From CBDBKL01 sp965116215 (GTDB lineage: Bacteria > Bdellovibrionota > Bdellovibrionia > Bdellovibrionales > JAKFYE01): a DNA stretch of 64,000 nt. Shown piece after piece: positions 18,092 through 26,833 of the stretch; within the stretch, counting starts at the first letter, position 1, and the number at the start of each line of letters is the position of its first letter. A program made the translations under genes and the position numbers. The stretch spans positions 124,001 to 188,000 of the forward strand of contig OZ220494.1 of the NCBI GenBank assembly GCA_965116215.1, in the 5' to 3' direction. The notes beneath the pieces were generated by a model. The model was not told the DNA's origin and ran no database searches. It saw nothing but the letters and a program-made list of their open reading frames with translations.

Positions 18092-18634
18092 TTATTTTTT
18101 TGTTGAAAGAGGATGTCTTGAATCCGTAAGTAAAGCTCTTACTTTCTCTCCCTTAGCCCAACGAAGAGGGGTCCAGCCATCTTTATCTCTAGCGTTCACA
18201 TTGGCCTCGTTTTTAATTAAAAGTGAAACGATTTCTATACTTCCATAAACTGAGGCATAATGAAGAGGAGTTCTGTGATCTTTATCTCTAATATTCACAT
18301 TGGCTTTATTTTTAATTAAAAGTGAGGCGGCCTCTACCTTTCCATTAAAGGAAGCATAATGAAGAGGAGCTTTACCATATTCATCTTTAGCGTTCACATC
18401 CGCTTTGTTTTTGATTAAAAGTGAAACGACTTCTGCTTTTCCTTTCAATGAGGCATGATGAAGAGGGGTGTAGCCATCTTTGTCTTCTAAATCTATATCT
18501 ACACCTGCCTCTATAAACTGAACAATAGATTCAAGATCTCCTTTTGCTACTGCTCTGTGGAATTCCTCTGCAAATGTTATGTTAGAAAATAGAAAAAAAG
18601 AAATAAAGGTAAAGAATTGGATAATGTTTCTCAT
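18092..18634 (-). CDS. exported ankyrin-repeat protein
   Basis: 180 residues. Signal peptide with cleavage after the TFA of NITFAEE, then a capping helix and four 33-residue ankyrin repeats with canonical TPLHHAS...AEVVSLLIKNKADVNAKD consensus, ending in a partial repeat (TPLRWAKGEKVRALL). Neighbouring repeats are nearly identical in DNA too, suggesting recent internal duplication. Periplasmic or secreted; binding partner unknown. Convergent with the Thoeris operon, 51 bp apart. Confidence 0.9.
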   Translation of the reverse strand: MRNIIQFFTFISFFLFSNITFAEEFHRAVAKGDLESIVQFIEAGVDIDLEDKDGYTPLHHASLKGKAEVVSLLIKNKADVNAKDEYGKAPLHYASFNGKVEAASLLIKNKANVNIRDKDHRTPLHYASVYGSIEIVSLLIKNEANVNARDKDGWTPLRWAKGEKVRALLTDSRHPLSTKK

Positions 18635-19385
18635 CAGTCAGTTTATCGGTAGAGATGTATTATTGTTCAAGCAAAATAGAGAATTTAGATAAAGATTGTA
18701 AATATTCACTAAAGGAGTTTATTAGATATAGGGAGGGCCATTTATAAATCTATCAGCACCATGAACTGTGCAGTTGTGTGGTTTTTATTAGGTGCAGGGG
18801 AAGGTTATTTAAAATCTTCAATTTGATACTTGTGTCAAATTGAGACAAAAATATGAACTAAAAATAAAGAAATATAATGGAAAGACGTAGTTTAGTTTTT
18901 ATCTATCGTAGAATAAAATAAAGATGTAGCGTCTGCGTATCTATATCGAAATAAGAGAGAGGAAAAATGAAACAATCTTTAAGGAAAAAATTTTTATTAT
19001 AATTAAAGATAGATATTAAAAAAGACTTCTAGGATTTCATAGGATCTAATCAAGTTTTATATCTTTCTTAAAATATGAGTTACAAACTTGAAGTCATTTA
19101 AATATATAAAAACCTCTAAGGGATTATTTTTTCTCTATGCAAATTTGAGATTAAGACGAGGAAAGTCTAAGGATTGACTTTTTGACAACTTTCTGTAAGA
19201 ATAGAAAGTAGTTTAAAATAAAGATATTTCCTATTAGTTAATGGTGAAATTTCAAACGATTTTTTGTTTGTTTTTATCTAAATTTCATCATTAAAGTAAC
19301 CAGTAATTTAATTGTATTTATCTGGTAGTTTCCAAAATATCCAGCCATTGCATTGGAAAAACAACAGGGAGAAAAGTGACAAATA
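18635..19385. other. 751-bp AT-rich intergenic region
   Basis: No coding frame of interest. It contains an imperfect 18-bp palindrome at 18822-18839 (TTTGATAC TT GTGTCAAA) and, near the sir2 side, a long hairpin (listed separately). Otherwise nothing recognised. Confidence 0.5.
19240..19292. promoter_or_regulatory. hairpin upstream of sir2-herA
   Basis: Arms AATGGTGAAATTT (19240-19252) and AAATTTCATCATT (19280-19292) pair at 12 of 13 positions; the loop itself contains CAAAC...GTTTG. It lies about 95 bp before the sir2 start with no T-run on either side, so it is more likely a leader structure or protein-binding site than a terminator. Confidence 0.4.
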
Positions 19386-20357
19386 TTGAATAAAAATAAA
19401 GACTACACAGAGAAAATATTTAAGATCGTTCAGGAGTTTCTGAAATCACCTCCTGTAATTATTTGGGGTTCAGGAGCAACTGCTGATTATGGCCTACCTA
19501 CTACAGATGATTTAAAAAAACATCTAGGACAAGATTTAAAATATAAAGATTTAGGTCAAAGCGTGAATCTCGAAGAAACACTTGAAAAAATTGAAAATCA
19601 GGAAAAGGCTGACAAGATTAAAAGTAGTATTAGGGATCTGGTATTAAAAAAAGACATTGGATGTTTAAAACAAGCAGTACAAAATCTCGATTATTTTAAA
19701 GACATAGTTGTCATGATAGAAAAATTTTATGATGCGCATCCCAGAGTAGTGAATATTATAACAACTAATTATGATTGTGTTTTGGAGTATGCTTTGTCAG
19801 GGTCAGATTTTAACTACACTGATGGGTTTGCAGGACGTTCACTTTCAACATTAAATAAAAATCTATTTAAGAAAAAAGAAGTTGTAAATCTCATAAAAGT
19901 ACATGGATCTTTGAACTGGTTTTTTGATAAAAGTAATATATGTCGTTTCTTGCCCTCTGACAATAAGCTTGGAATTTTAAAACCTGCCATGATATTACCA
20001 GATACGAACAAGTATTTGGAATCTCACAGTGAGCCACATCGGACCCTTATAGCAAAGTCAGATGAAGTTATAGAAAATGCGAAGAGTTTTTTAGTTATAG
20101 GTTTTGGTTTTAGGGATAAACATTTGACTCCCAAAATTGACAATAAGATTAAGCAGGGAACCCCCATAGTGGTCATTACAAAGGAGGCAACTGATTCTTG
20201 CAAAGACAAATTGAGTATAGCCATGAAATACTGCCTACTTGAATGCAAGATGGACAATGAGACACAGATTACATTTAAAAAAAATGGAGAAAAGGCAGAA
20301 GAATCCAATATTGATGGTAAATACTGGAAACTCAAACAATTTATGGAGATATTATGA
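19386..20357 (+). CDS. sir2: SIR2-family NADase of a SIR2-HerA defence pair
   Basis: 323 residues with the SIR2 NAD-binding fold: WGSGATADYG at 26-35, IITTNYDCVLEYA near 123-135, and KVHGSLNW near 171 with the catalytic His, then VIGFGFRDKHL near 235. Start is TTG at 19386 with GGGAG upstream. Overlaps herA by 4 bp. In known systems the SIR2 protein assembles with the HerA hexamer and depletes NAD+ on phage infection. Confidence 0.9.
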   Translation: MNKNKDYTEKIFKIVQEFLKSPPVIIWGSGATADYGLPTTDDLKKHLGQDLKYKDLGQSVNLEETLEKIENQEKADKIKSSIRDLVLKKDIGCLKQAVQNLDYFKDIVVMIEKFYDAHPRVVNIITTNYDCVLEYALSGSDFNYTDGFAGRSLSTLNKNLFKKKEVVNLIKVHGSLNWFFDKSNICRFLPSDNKLGILKPAMILPDTNKYLESHSEPHRTLIAKSDEVIENAKSFLVIGFGFRDKHLTPKIDNKIKQGTPIVVITKEATDSCKDKLSIAMKYCLLECKMDNETQITFKKNGEKAEESNIDGKYWKLKQFMEIL

Positions 20358-22039
20358 ACTCAATAAATGAATGCTTACTATTGGGAAAAGTAGAAAGTGT
20401 TGATACGACAAGCGTTATTGTCAAAGTTAAGGACGAAGAAAAGTTAAACAATATTCAAGTTAACAACTTGTTGAAAATTAGGTCGACGAAAACTGGAGAG
20501 TCAATCATTGGTTTGGTTGTAAAAATCATGCGTAAATTTTTGGATAAAGTAGAATCCGATAGTCCTGAAGAAGTAGTTGTTGAGAATGTGGTGAAATCAT
20601 ATTTAATAGGAACGCTGTTAGATAAAGAAGGAAGTCGGTCTAATATATTTAGTAGGACACTAGAAACAGTTCCATGCCTTGGGGCCGATTGCTTTTTAAT
20701 AGAAGGAGAGGAGCTTTCAAAGTTTATGAGAGCTATATCCACAGGCGACAAAGAAACAGAGCAATCATTAAACATTGGAAGATATGTTATATCAGAGGAT
20801 GCAGAGACCTATCTAGACGGCAATAAGTTTTTTCAACGACATGCTGTTATTGTGGGGAGTACAGGGTCAGGAAAATCATGGACTGTGGCTAAAATTTTAG
20901 AGCAATCTTCTAAGCTAAAGTCTGTTAATAGTATTGTTTTTGATATTCATGGGGAATATAAACCTTTGAAGAGCTTAGACAATACAACATTATTGAGAAT
21001 AGCAGGCCCAATGGATAATGAAGATATTCCTGAAGTCATATACTTACCTTACTGGCTTCTATCTTACGAAGAAATAATGGCAATGATGCTAGATAGAAGT
21101 GACCAAAATGCTCCCAATCAAGCAAGGGCGTTATTTGATTTAATTATTGAGTTTAAAGAAAAACAAAAGCCAAATAACTTTACCATTGATAGCCCTGTAC
21201 CCTATTCGATAAAGGACGTTTTAGAAAAACTAGAGAATCAAGATAAGGAAATGGTTGATGGGACAAAGGGAAAAAAGCAAGGCCCCCTACATGGAAAACT
21301 AACTCGTTTTATACAAAGGTTGAAAAGTAAGCAAAGCGACAAAAGGCTTAATTTTCTTTTTAATGATAATGAAAATTTACAGAAGTATGAATGGCTTAAG
21401 ACACTTATTAAGAAGTTAATGGATTTTAATAATAAAAGAGGGAATAAAATTATTGATTTTTCAGAAGTTCCTTCGGACATACTACCGTTAATAACTGGCT
21501 TAGTAACGAGAATAATTTTTTTAATTCAGCAATGGACTGAGATTGAAAAAATCCATCCAATTGCTTTGTTTTGTGATGAAGCTCATTTGTATATTCCAAC
21601 AAGTACAGAGCATTCTAGCGTTGAAGAACGTGGTCTTTATAATTTCCAACGAGTTGCAAAAGAAGGACGAAAATATGGCATATCACTAGTCGTTGTAAGT
21701 CAAAGACCCTCAGATGTTAATAAAACTGTTTTAAGCCAATGTGGGAATTTTATATCAATGAGACTTTCAAACCCAGACGATCAAAATACTATAAAGAGAC
21801 TATTTCCAGATAGCCTGGGGAATTTTGCAGAATTATTACCTATTCTAGATATAGGAGAGAGCCTGGTCGTAGGGGACGCCTGCCTACTTCCAAGCAGGGT
21901 AAAAATTCGTGAGCCAAAAGTTAAACCTAAGAGTGCTACAATAGATTTTTGGAGTGAATGGGAAAAAGATAAAAAAGAAAAGGGATTTGAAGAAGCTATC
22001 GAAAATTTAAGGAAACAGGGCAAAAGTCTCCATCATTAA
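20354..22039 (+). CDS. herA: HerA-family ATPase of a SIR2-HerA defence pair
   Basis: 561 residues. HerA barrel-type N-terminus, Walker A GSTGSGKSWT near 168, arm VFDIHGEYKP, Walker B ALFCDEAH near 403-410, and SQRPSDV near 455 (sensor/arginine region), then QCGNFISMRLSNPDDQ. Hexameric FtsK/HerA translocase. It overlaps the sir2 stop, indicating one operon and stoichiometric complex. Confidence 0.93.
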   Translation: MNSINECLLLGKVESVDTTSVIVKVKDEEKLNNIQVNNLLKIRSTKTGESIIGLVVKIMRKFLDKVESDSPEEVVVENVVKSYLIGTLLDKEGSRSNIFSRTLETVPCLGADCFLIEGEELSKFMRAISTGDKETEQSLNIGRYVISEDAETYLDGNKFFQRHAVIVGSTGSGKSWTVAKILEQSSKLKSVNSIVFDIHGEYKPLKSLDNTTLLRIAGPMDNEDIPEVIYLPYWLLSYEEIMAMMLDRSDQNAPNQARALFDLIIEFKEKQKPNNFTIDSPVPYSIKDVLEKLENQDKEMVDGTKGKKQGPLHGKLTRFIQRLKSKQSDKRLNFLFNDNENLQKYEWLKTLIKKLMDFNNKRGNKIIDFSEVPSDILPLITGLVTRIIFLIQQWTEIEKIHPIALFCDEAHLYIPTSTEHSSVEERGLYNFQRVAKEGRKYGISLVVVSQRPSDVNKTVLSQCGNFISMRLSNPDDQNTIKRLFPDSLGNFAELLPILDIGESLVVGDACLLPSRVKIREPKVKPKSATIDFWSEWEKDKKEKGFEEAIENLRKQGKSLHH

Positions 22040-22096
22040 ATTTGAATACATAGTGATAATGAATTTAACCTGTCTTTGAAGTTAAGGATCCATTAA

Positions 22097-22131
22097 AAAC
22101 TCAAGAATAACTTTTGCCTTTGAGTTTATTT
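22097..22131 (+). terminator. possible terminator after herA
   Basis: AAACTCAA (22097-22104) pairs with TTGAGTTT (22120-22127) and is followed by ATTTT. The stem is AT-rich and the loop 15 nt, so it would be a weak intrinsic terminator. Confidence 0.3.
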
Positions 22132-22251
22132 TCATCTACTCAAGTTCGTTCAATACAAAACTTAAAAAATTTAAAACCATTACCCCAAGCCAGGTCGTGA
22201 TTTATCGAATTATTTTAGTAGAAACTATAATTTCTGGTTATAATTAAGAAA

Positions 22252-23577
22252 ATGTCATCTGTTACCTTAGAAACAAAAAGACTCTATAAAGAAAAAAACT
22301 ACTTTAAAAAAGACCTTAATGTTTTAAGTCTTTTCAGTGGATGTGGTGGAATGGATGTCGGCTTTGAAGGAGATTTTGAAGTTCATCAATCATGTCTTAA
22401 TCCTAAGATACATCCCAAATGGATAGAAAAAAAAGTCAAACAGAATTGGTTTATGTTGCCACCCACTAGGTTTAAAGTTGTTTTTGCTAATGACATTAGA
22501 CCAAGCGTTGCAAAAATATGGTCCTCTTTTTTTGTAAAAAAGTATGGTTTTGATATCAGAGCACTTCATCTAGAAAGTATCGTCGATCGAGTGAAACGGT
22601 ACCAAAATGGAGAAAAAAATCTATTCCCCAATAACATTGATATCATCACAGGCGGATTTCCCTGTCAGGACTTCTCTGTCGCAGGAAAGAGGAAAGGGTT
22701 TTACTCCCATAAAAACCACAATGGAAAAGTCATAGATAATCCTATGGAAGAGAACAGAGGGAAACTATACATCTGGATGAGAGAAGTTATAGATATTGTT
22801 CAGCCCAAAGTATTTATTGCTGAAAATGTAAAAGGACTAATATCTTTAGGTGAAGTAAAAGATGTTATTCAAAATGACTTTCAAGATATTGGAGAGGACG
22901 GATATGTTGTTTTAGAAGGAAAAGTTCTTAATGCTGCGGAATACGGAGTCCCTCAATCTAGAGAAAGAGTGTTCTTTATTGGTTTTAGAAAAGATGCACT
23001 AAGGGTTAACGCACTCAATGCACTTTCAAAAAAAATAATACCTGAAAACTACTATCCTTTTCCTATTCAAACACACTCTTCAACATATGACAGAGAAAAA
23101 AGACTTCAGCCTTTTGTGTCACTTGAAAAAATATTTAAAGGACTTAAGGAGCCTCTTGAATCTAGCGATTACGATCAGAGAGCAATTTCTAGGGCCAAGT
23201 GGTATGGTCATCATTGTCAGGGAAATAAAGAAGTGAACCTAAAGAGTATCGGCCCAACTATTCGTTCAGAACATCATGGAAATATTGAATTCAGAAGGCT
23301 GTCCGCTGAGCATGGTGGCTCTTATCATAATGAGCTTCAAAAAGGCTTTCCAGAAAGAAGGTTAACGGTAAGGGAATGTTGTCGAATCCAAACATTCCCA
23401 GATTCATTTCAATTAGTTGGAAAAAAAAGAGGAATGGGAGTGAGTGTATCAGAAGCCTATAAATTAGTGGGAAATGCTGTTCCGCCTCTTTTAGCCTATC
23501 ATATAGCAAAAAGATTAGAGTCCATATGGGACAATCTTTTCAAAAAAGGAAAAAGTCTCCCCAAGATTGCTTCGTAA
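22252..23577 (+). CDS. DNA (cytosine-5-)methyltransferase
   Basis: 441 residues. Motif I LSLFSGCGGMDVGF near 25-38, a large insertion (about 45-130), then ITGGFPCQDFSVAGKRKG with the catalytic Cys near 139, IAENVKG near 190, EYGVPQSRERVFFIG near 235, and LVGNAVPP near 410. Unrelated at the sequence level to the pair at 497-3995. With the two genes from 23923 it probably makes a second complete restriction-modification system. Confidence 0.93.
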   Translation: MSSVTLETKRLYKEKNYFKKDLNVLSLFSGCGGMDVGFEGDFEVHQSCLNPKIHPKWIEKKVKQNWFMLPPTRFKVVFANDIRPSVAKIWSSFFVKKYGFDIRALHLESIVDRVKRYQNGEKNLFPNNIDIITGGFPCQDFSVAGKRKGFYSHKNHNGKVIDNPMEENRGKLYIWMREVIDIVQPKVFIAENVKGLISLGEVKDVIQNDFQDIGEDGYVVLEGKVLNAAEYGVPQSRERVFFIGFRKDALRVNALNALSKKIIPENYYPFPIQTHSSTYDREKRLQPFVSLEKIFKGLKEPLESSDYDQRAISRAKWYGHHCQGNKEVNLKSIGPTIRSEHHGNIEFRRLSAEHGGSYHNELQKGFPERRLTVRECCRIQTFPDSFQLVGKKRGMGVSVSEAYKLVGNAVPPLLAYHIAKRLESIWDNLFKKGKSLPKIAS

Positions 23578-23617
23578 CTAGAAACACAACAAGCCCTTGC
23601 CGCACTGCAATTGTGAA

Positions 23618-23894
23618 TCAGGTTTCAATTTCATTTTCTACTATAGCATCCTTAATATCATAGTCATACTCAGGACTTGCAACAGACCTTTTGCACGCAA
23701 GAGATATGCCACTGCCTAACTTCTCTTCAAGTTCTAGTGTATTTCACTTTCTTCTTATTATATATTATCTTTAAGTTGTCGGATTCTCCTTTGCTTAAGT
23801 TAAAATTTATCTTTTCAAAAATAAATTCTAACTCAGAGAGTCCGCCTCTTTTATAACAAACATAATTTGAGTACTGTAAACACTTTTCAATCCA
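23618..23894 (-). pseudogene. frameshifted gene fragment of unknown family
   Basis: On the minus strand a frame from 23894 reads WIEKCLQYSNYVCYKRGGLS, ELEFIFEKINFNL and ends at a TGA at 23727-23729. In the next frame, LEEKLGSGISLACKRS and VASPEYDYDIKDAIVENEIE continue to a TGA at 23618-23620. Both halves look strongly protein-like and join at one indel near 23730. It is too short and broken to appear as an ORF. Not recognised; possibly the C-terminal end of a lost defence gene inserted between a methyltransferase and its presumed nuclease. Confidence 0.5.
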
Positions 23895-23922
23895 CTAGCA
23901 CTTAAGTTTCAATGGAGGAAAA

Positions 23923-24357
23923 ATGGAGTTTGAAAATATTGAACAGATTGCCCCCGATTCTGAACAAAAATCCTTCGCACTTTACCAAATATTTACAGAG
24001 GACTCTATTATATATGATTGTGAAACAGCCAAGTCTTTTGATAAAATAAAAATCTCTCGTCCGCTCTCATTCAGCATATCTTTCCTCAAGGGACAGCACA
24101 AATTAGACGAGAGCTTTAAAAAATTTGAAGAAATAAATTATATTATTCAAAATCTGAATGACTATTATATCCTCGGTATTCGCTCCGATCTGTACTCTTT
24201 GGGTTTTGACTTTGAAAGTTTTAAAATCTTTATTTCTTCTCCGTCAAAACATCAATTGATTAAGGAGAAAATAAATTCCCTTATTCATAAACCCAAATCA
24301 GAAAGCCCACTTTCAAGAAAAGATGAAATAGAAATCCTAGAAGGATTTTTTACATAG
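23923..24357 (+). CDS. hypothetical protein, third member of a methyltransferase/nuclease cluster
   Basis: 144 residues from an ATG with a strong GGAGG six bases upstream. Acidic and helical, no signal peptide, no DNA-binding helix visible, no recognised domain (for example LYQIFTEDSIIYDC and IRSDLYSLGFDFESF). It is three bases upstream of the putative nuclease and so is co-translated; it could be a second subunit of the nuclease or an inhibitor. Function unknown. Confidence 0.7.
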   Translation: MEFENIEQIAPDSEQKSFALYQIFTEDSIIYDCETAKSFDKIKISRPLSFSISFLKGQHKLDESFKKFEEINYIIQNLNDYYILGIRSDLYSLGFDFESFKIFISSPSKHQLIKEKINSLIHKPKSESPLSRKDEIEILEGFFT

Positions 24358-24360
24358 TTC

Positions 24361-25443
24361 ATGCCATCAAAAGTCTCAGATATACATGAAATATCAGTCA
24401 TCATTGGTATCTTAGAAAGTTTTGATTGCAATAGAAGCATTCAAGAGAAATTTCAAATCTTTAATAAGTACACCTGTCAATATAGCGATGGAAAAATCAA
24501 TCCTTCAAAAGAAGATTTCTGTAAAAAAGAAAACCTTTTTAACAGAGGGGTCTTATTAGGCCAAAAATTAAAAGATGAATTTAAACTTCAAGGCCGAGGT
24601 ATAAAATGGTCAGCTACAAAAAATCAAAAGGAAGACTCCTCTGATATATACTCTGATCGCATAGGTATATCTTTAAAAGATTCAAGTAAAATCATTAGAA
24701 ATAGCGGATTTAGTCAGCTTATTGATGTTTTTTGTGAACAGACAATAAAAAATTTTAAAGAACCTTTTTGGGAATTTGCCCCTCACCTGAGCGTAGAGTA
24801 TCTAAGAATAGTTATCAAAGATTGCTATCAAAGAGGTTTTTTTCAAATAAGAGATCAATATATCTATATAGATACTGAAAAGAAGAGAGAGTACAAAGGT
24901 AGTATTGGCCATCTTTTGAACCTCAGTCTAAAAGACTTAATCCTTAGCATAAGCAAATCAGATATAAAATTATTAGTAAAAAACTTCTCGAAAAATGGCA
25001 ATTTAAAAGACTTACTATTTGTAAGAGAAAAAATAACACATGATGTTTCTTTCAAGGTTATTTCACTCTTGAGGGAGGGATTAATTCAAAACCCTGAACA
25101 CTTCAGTAACAAGATAAGATATATGCTCCAGTACAGAGATAACGAAAAACTCTTTGGGTTCAGCAGTATAAAGTTCATTTATGCTGGCATAATAAAGAAG
25201 AGAGATTGTGTAAATATTAAACCAATAAAAATTCACCATAAAAAATCAAAATTGACAGATAGAACAATGGGTCTTCAGATTAATATTTATACGACAATAG
25301 ATATTCATTTCAAATCTCACAAGGAACAGCTCACCATTGAAAATCAACTAAGGTATAAGCATCGAACATTTAGTTCAGCTCCAGAGGCTAATTTTCATGT
25401 TTTAAACTATAATGATTGGAGAAAAATATACCCGACTAATTAA
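24361..25443 (+). CDS. putative type II restriction endonuclease, new or divergent
   Basis: 360 residues, family not recognised. About residues 80-110 read RGIKWSATKNQKEDSSDIYS then RIGISLKDSSKIIRNSG: an acidic residue followed by a strand with S-L-K, compatible with a D...(D/E/S)xK nuclease core, and GISLKD.SK.I is reminiscent of type II enzymes. Downstream of a C5 methyltransferase and coupled to the 144-residue ORF, so a restriction role is the best inference. ATG start at 24361. Confidence 0.6.
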   Translation: MPSKVSDIHEISVIIGILESFDCNRSIQEKFQIFNKYTCQYSDGKINPSKEDFCKKENLFNRGVLLGQKLKDEFKLQGRGIKWSATKNQKEDSSDIYSDRIGISLKDSSKIIRNSGFSQLIDVFCEQTIKNFKEPFWEFAPHLSVEYLRIVIKDCYQRGFFQIRDQYIYIDTEKKREYKGSIGHLLNLSLKDLILSISKSDIKLLVKNFSKNGNLKDLLFVREKITHDVSFKVISLLREGLIQNPEHFSNKIRYMLQYRDNEKLFGFSSIKFIYAGIIKKRDCVNIKPIKIHHKKSKLTDRTMGLQINIYTTIDIHFKSHKEQLTIENQLRYKHRTFSSAPEANFHVLNYNDWRKIYPTN

Positions 25444-25764
25444 TATCTTTGAAAAAGAGTAAGAAAAAATGTTATTTTAGATTTAATTGAGATGAGAAGA
25501 ATACATTCATGTTCCTTTCATAAAATATATTCTAAACCAAATAAAGATTCAAAATAATATAAGAATTGTAAAAAACGAGGATTAAAATCTTTTCTATAAG
25601 ATTTAAAATTGAACTGTCCTTGCTGTCATGTTATTGATATGCTGATTTGATTGACCTTTATGGCCCTACGAATGAAGAGCATTGTTTGTATGGTGTGAGT
25701 TAAGGTAGAAAGAAGGTACGATATCTCCTTTAATTTTTATATCCATAGGAGCAAAGAAATTTAT
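25444..25764. other. 321-bp intergenic region
   Basis: Marks the right edge of the defence island. No gene fragment, repeat or promoter that I can support; a single GATATGCTGAT at 25637 matches the unit of the tandem array at 29171. Confidence 0.4.
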
Positions 25765-26598
25765 ATGAAATCAAATAGAAGATCGTTTCATCCCCCTCTG
25801 TTCATCACCAAGATCTTCTTATTTTTTACTTTTTGTTTTTCTGCTCCCCTCTCGCACGGTGTAGATAAAAGCGTTTATAAAAATCTAAGCCTATCCGTTG
25901 CAGAGATTTATAATCATAGAGGTCGTTCCTATGGGAGTGGATTTTTTATAACAGAAAACCTATTGGTCACAAATTATCATGTTATTGAAGAATTGGCCGG
26001 TTTATCTAACACCTATGCGGAAGTCAGAGTTCCCCAAAAAATGGTTGATCGTGGAAGAGTTCTAGTTGTAGATCCCAAAAATGATTTAGCGATTATTAAG
26101 ACGCAAAGAAGTGACTATACACCTCTTCTTCTAGGAAGTCATAGAGATATTATTAGAGATGCACGCAATTTGATGATTGGTTATTTCTATTTGGATCCTG
26201 CAAGACAGTTCAGGGGTGTCACAGTTAAAGAACTATCTTTTCATACTCATTCGGGCACAGAAAAAAGTGTAAAAATGACTTTTTCGGAAGGCGTTATTAG
26301 ATCTCATCAAGGGAGATTATTTACTACGACATCGCCTATTGAAGTGGGTGGTAGTGGTTCACCTGTTTTTTCAAAGGATTTTAAAGTTATTGGAGTGGCT
26401 CGAGGACATTTTTATTATAGCCATGAGACGACTGTTATACCTATCCGTAAATTGAAGAATCTTATTGTAAGGAATAAAAAACCTTTACAAAGAAGAGGTG
26501 GAATTGGCCTGGATCACATATATCGTGAACGAGGCAATGTCCGTCGCTCTCTTGGTCGTCTCTTAAAGGATTATTGTTTCCTCTTCTGGGAAGAATAG
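25765..26598 (+). CDS. secreted trypsin-like serine protease (S1-like), short paralogue
   Basis: 277 residues with an N-terminal signal peptide (FLFFTFCFSAPLSHG). Catalytic triad visible: His in LLVTNYHVIEEL, Asp in DPKNDLAIIKT, Ser in VGGSGSPVFS. About 50-60% similar by eye to residues 20-290 of the minus-strand protein at 26834-28693, but it stops just where that protein starts its Sel1 repeats; its last 25 residues look scrambled, so it may be a truncated copy. AGGAG lies 12 bases before the ATG. Confidence 0.85.
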   Translation: MKSNRRSFHPPLFITKIFLFFTFCFSAPLSHGVDKSVYKNLSLSVAEIYNHRGRSYGSGFFITENLLVTNYHVIEELAGLSNTYAEVRVPQKMVDRGRVLVVDPKNDLAIIKTQRSDYTPLLLGSHRDIIRDARNLMIGYFYLDPARQFRGVTVKELSFHTHSGTEKSVKMTFSEGVIRSHQGRLFTTTSPIEVGGSGSPVFSKDFKVIGVARGHFYYSHETTVIPIRKLKNLIVRNKKPLQRRGGIGLDHIYRERGNVRRSLGRLLKDYCFLFWEE

Positions 26599-26694
26599 AT
26601 TATATTTCTAATAGTGAGGGCCGCCTGAGATAAGACTCTAAAAAGACTTATTATTCGTTTTATTCGTTCAAAAAGATAAGTTTAGTGTGTTTCA

Positions 26695-26787
26695 ATATCT
26701 ATCTTATCTATCTTATCTATCTTATCTATCTTATCTATCTTATCTATCTTATCTATCTTATCTATCTTATCTATCTTATCTATCTTA
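26695..26787. repeat. 9-bp tandem repeat, about 10 copies
   Basis: Uninterrupted array of ATCTATCTT between the 3' ends of the two convergent protease genes. Unit length 9 would keep frame if translated, but neither gene extends into it. Confidence 0.95.
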
Positions 26788-26833
26788 AAAACTACAACCT
26801 TGTATTAAATATTTCAATACAGGGAGAGGAGAT

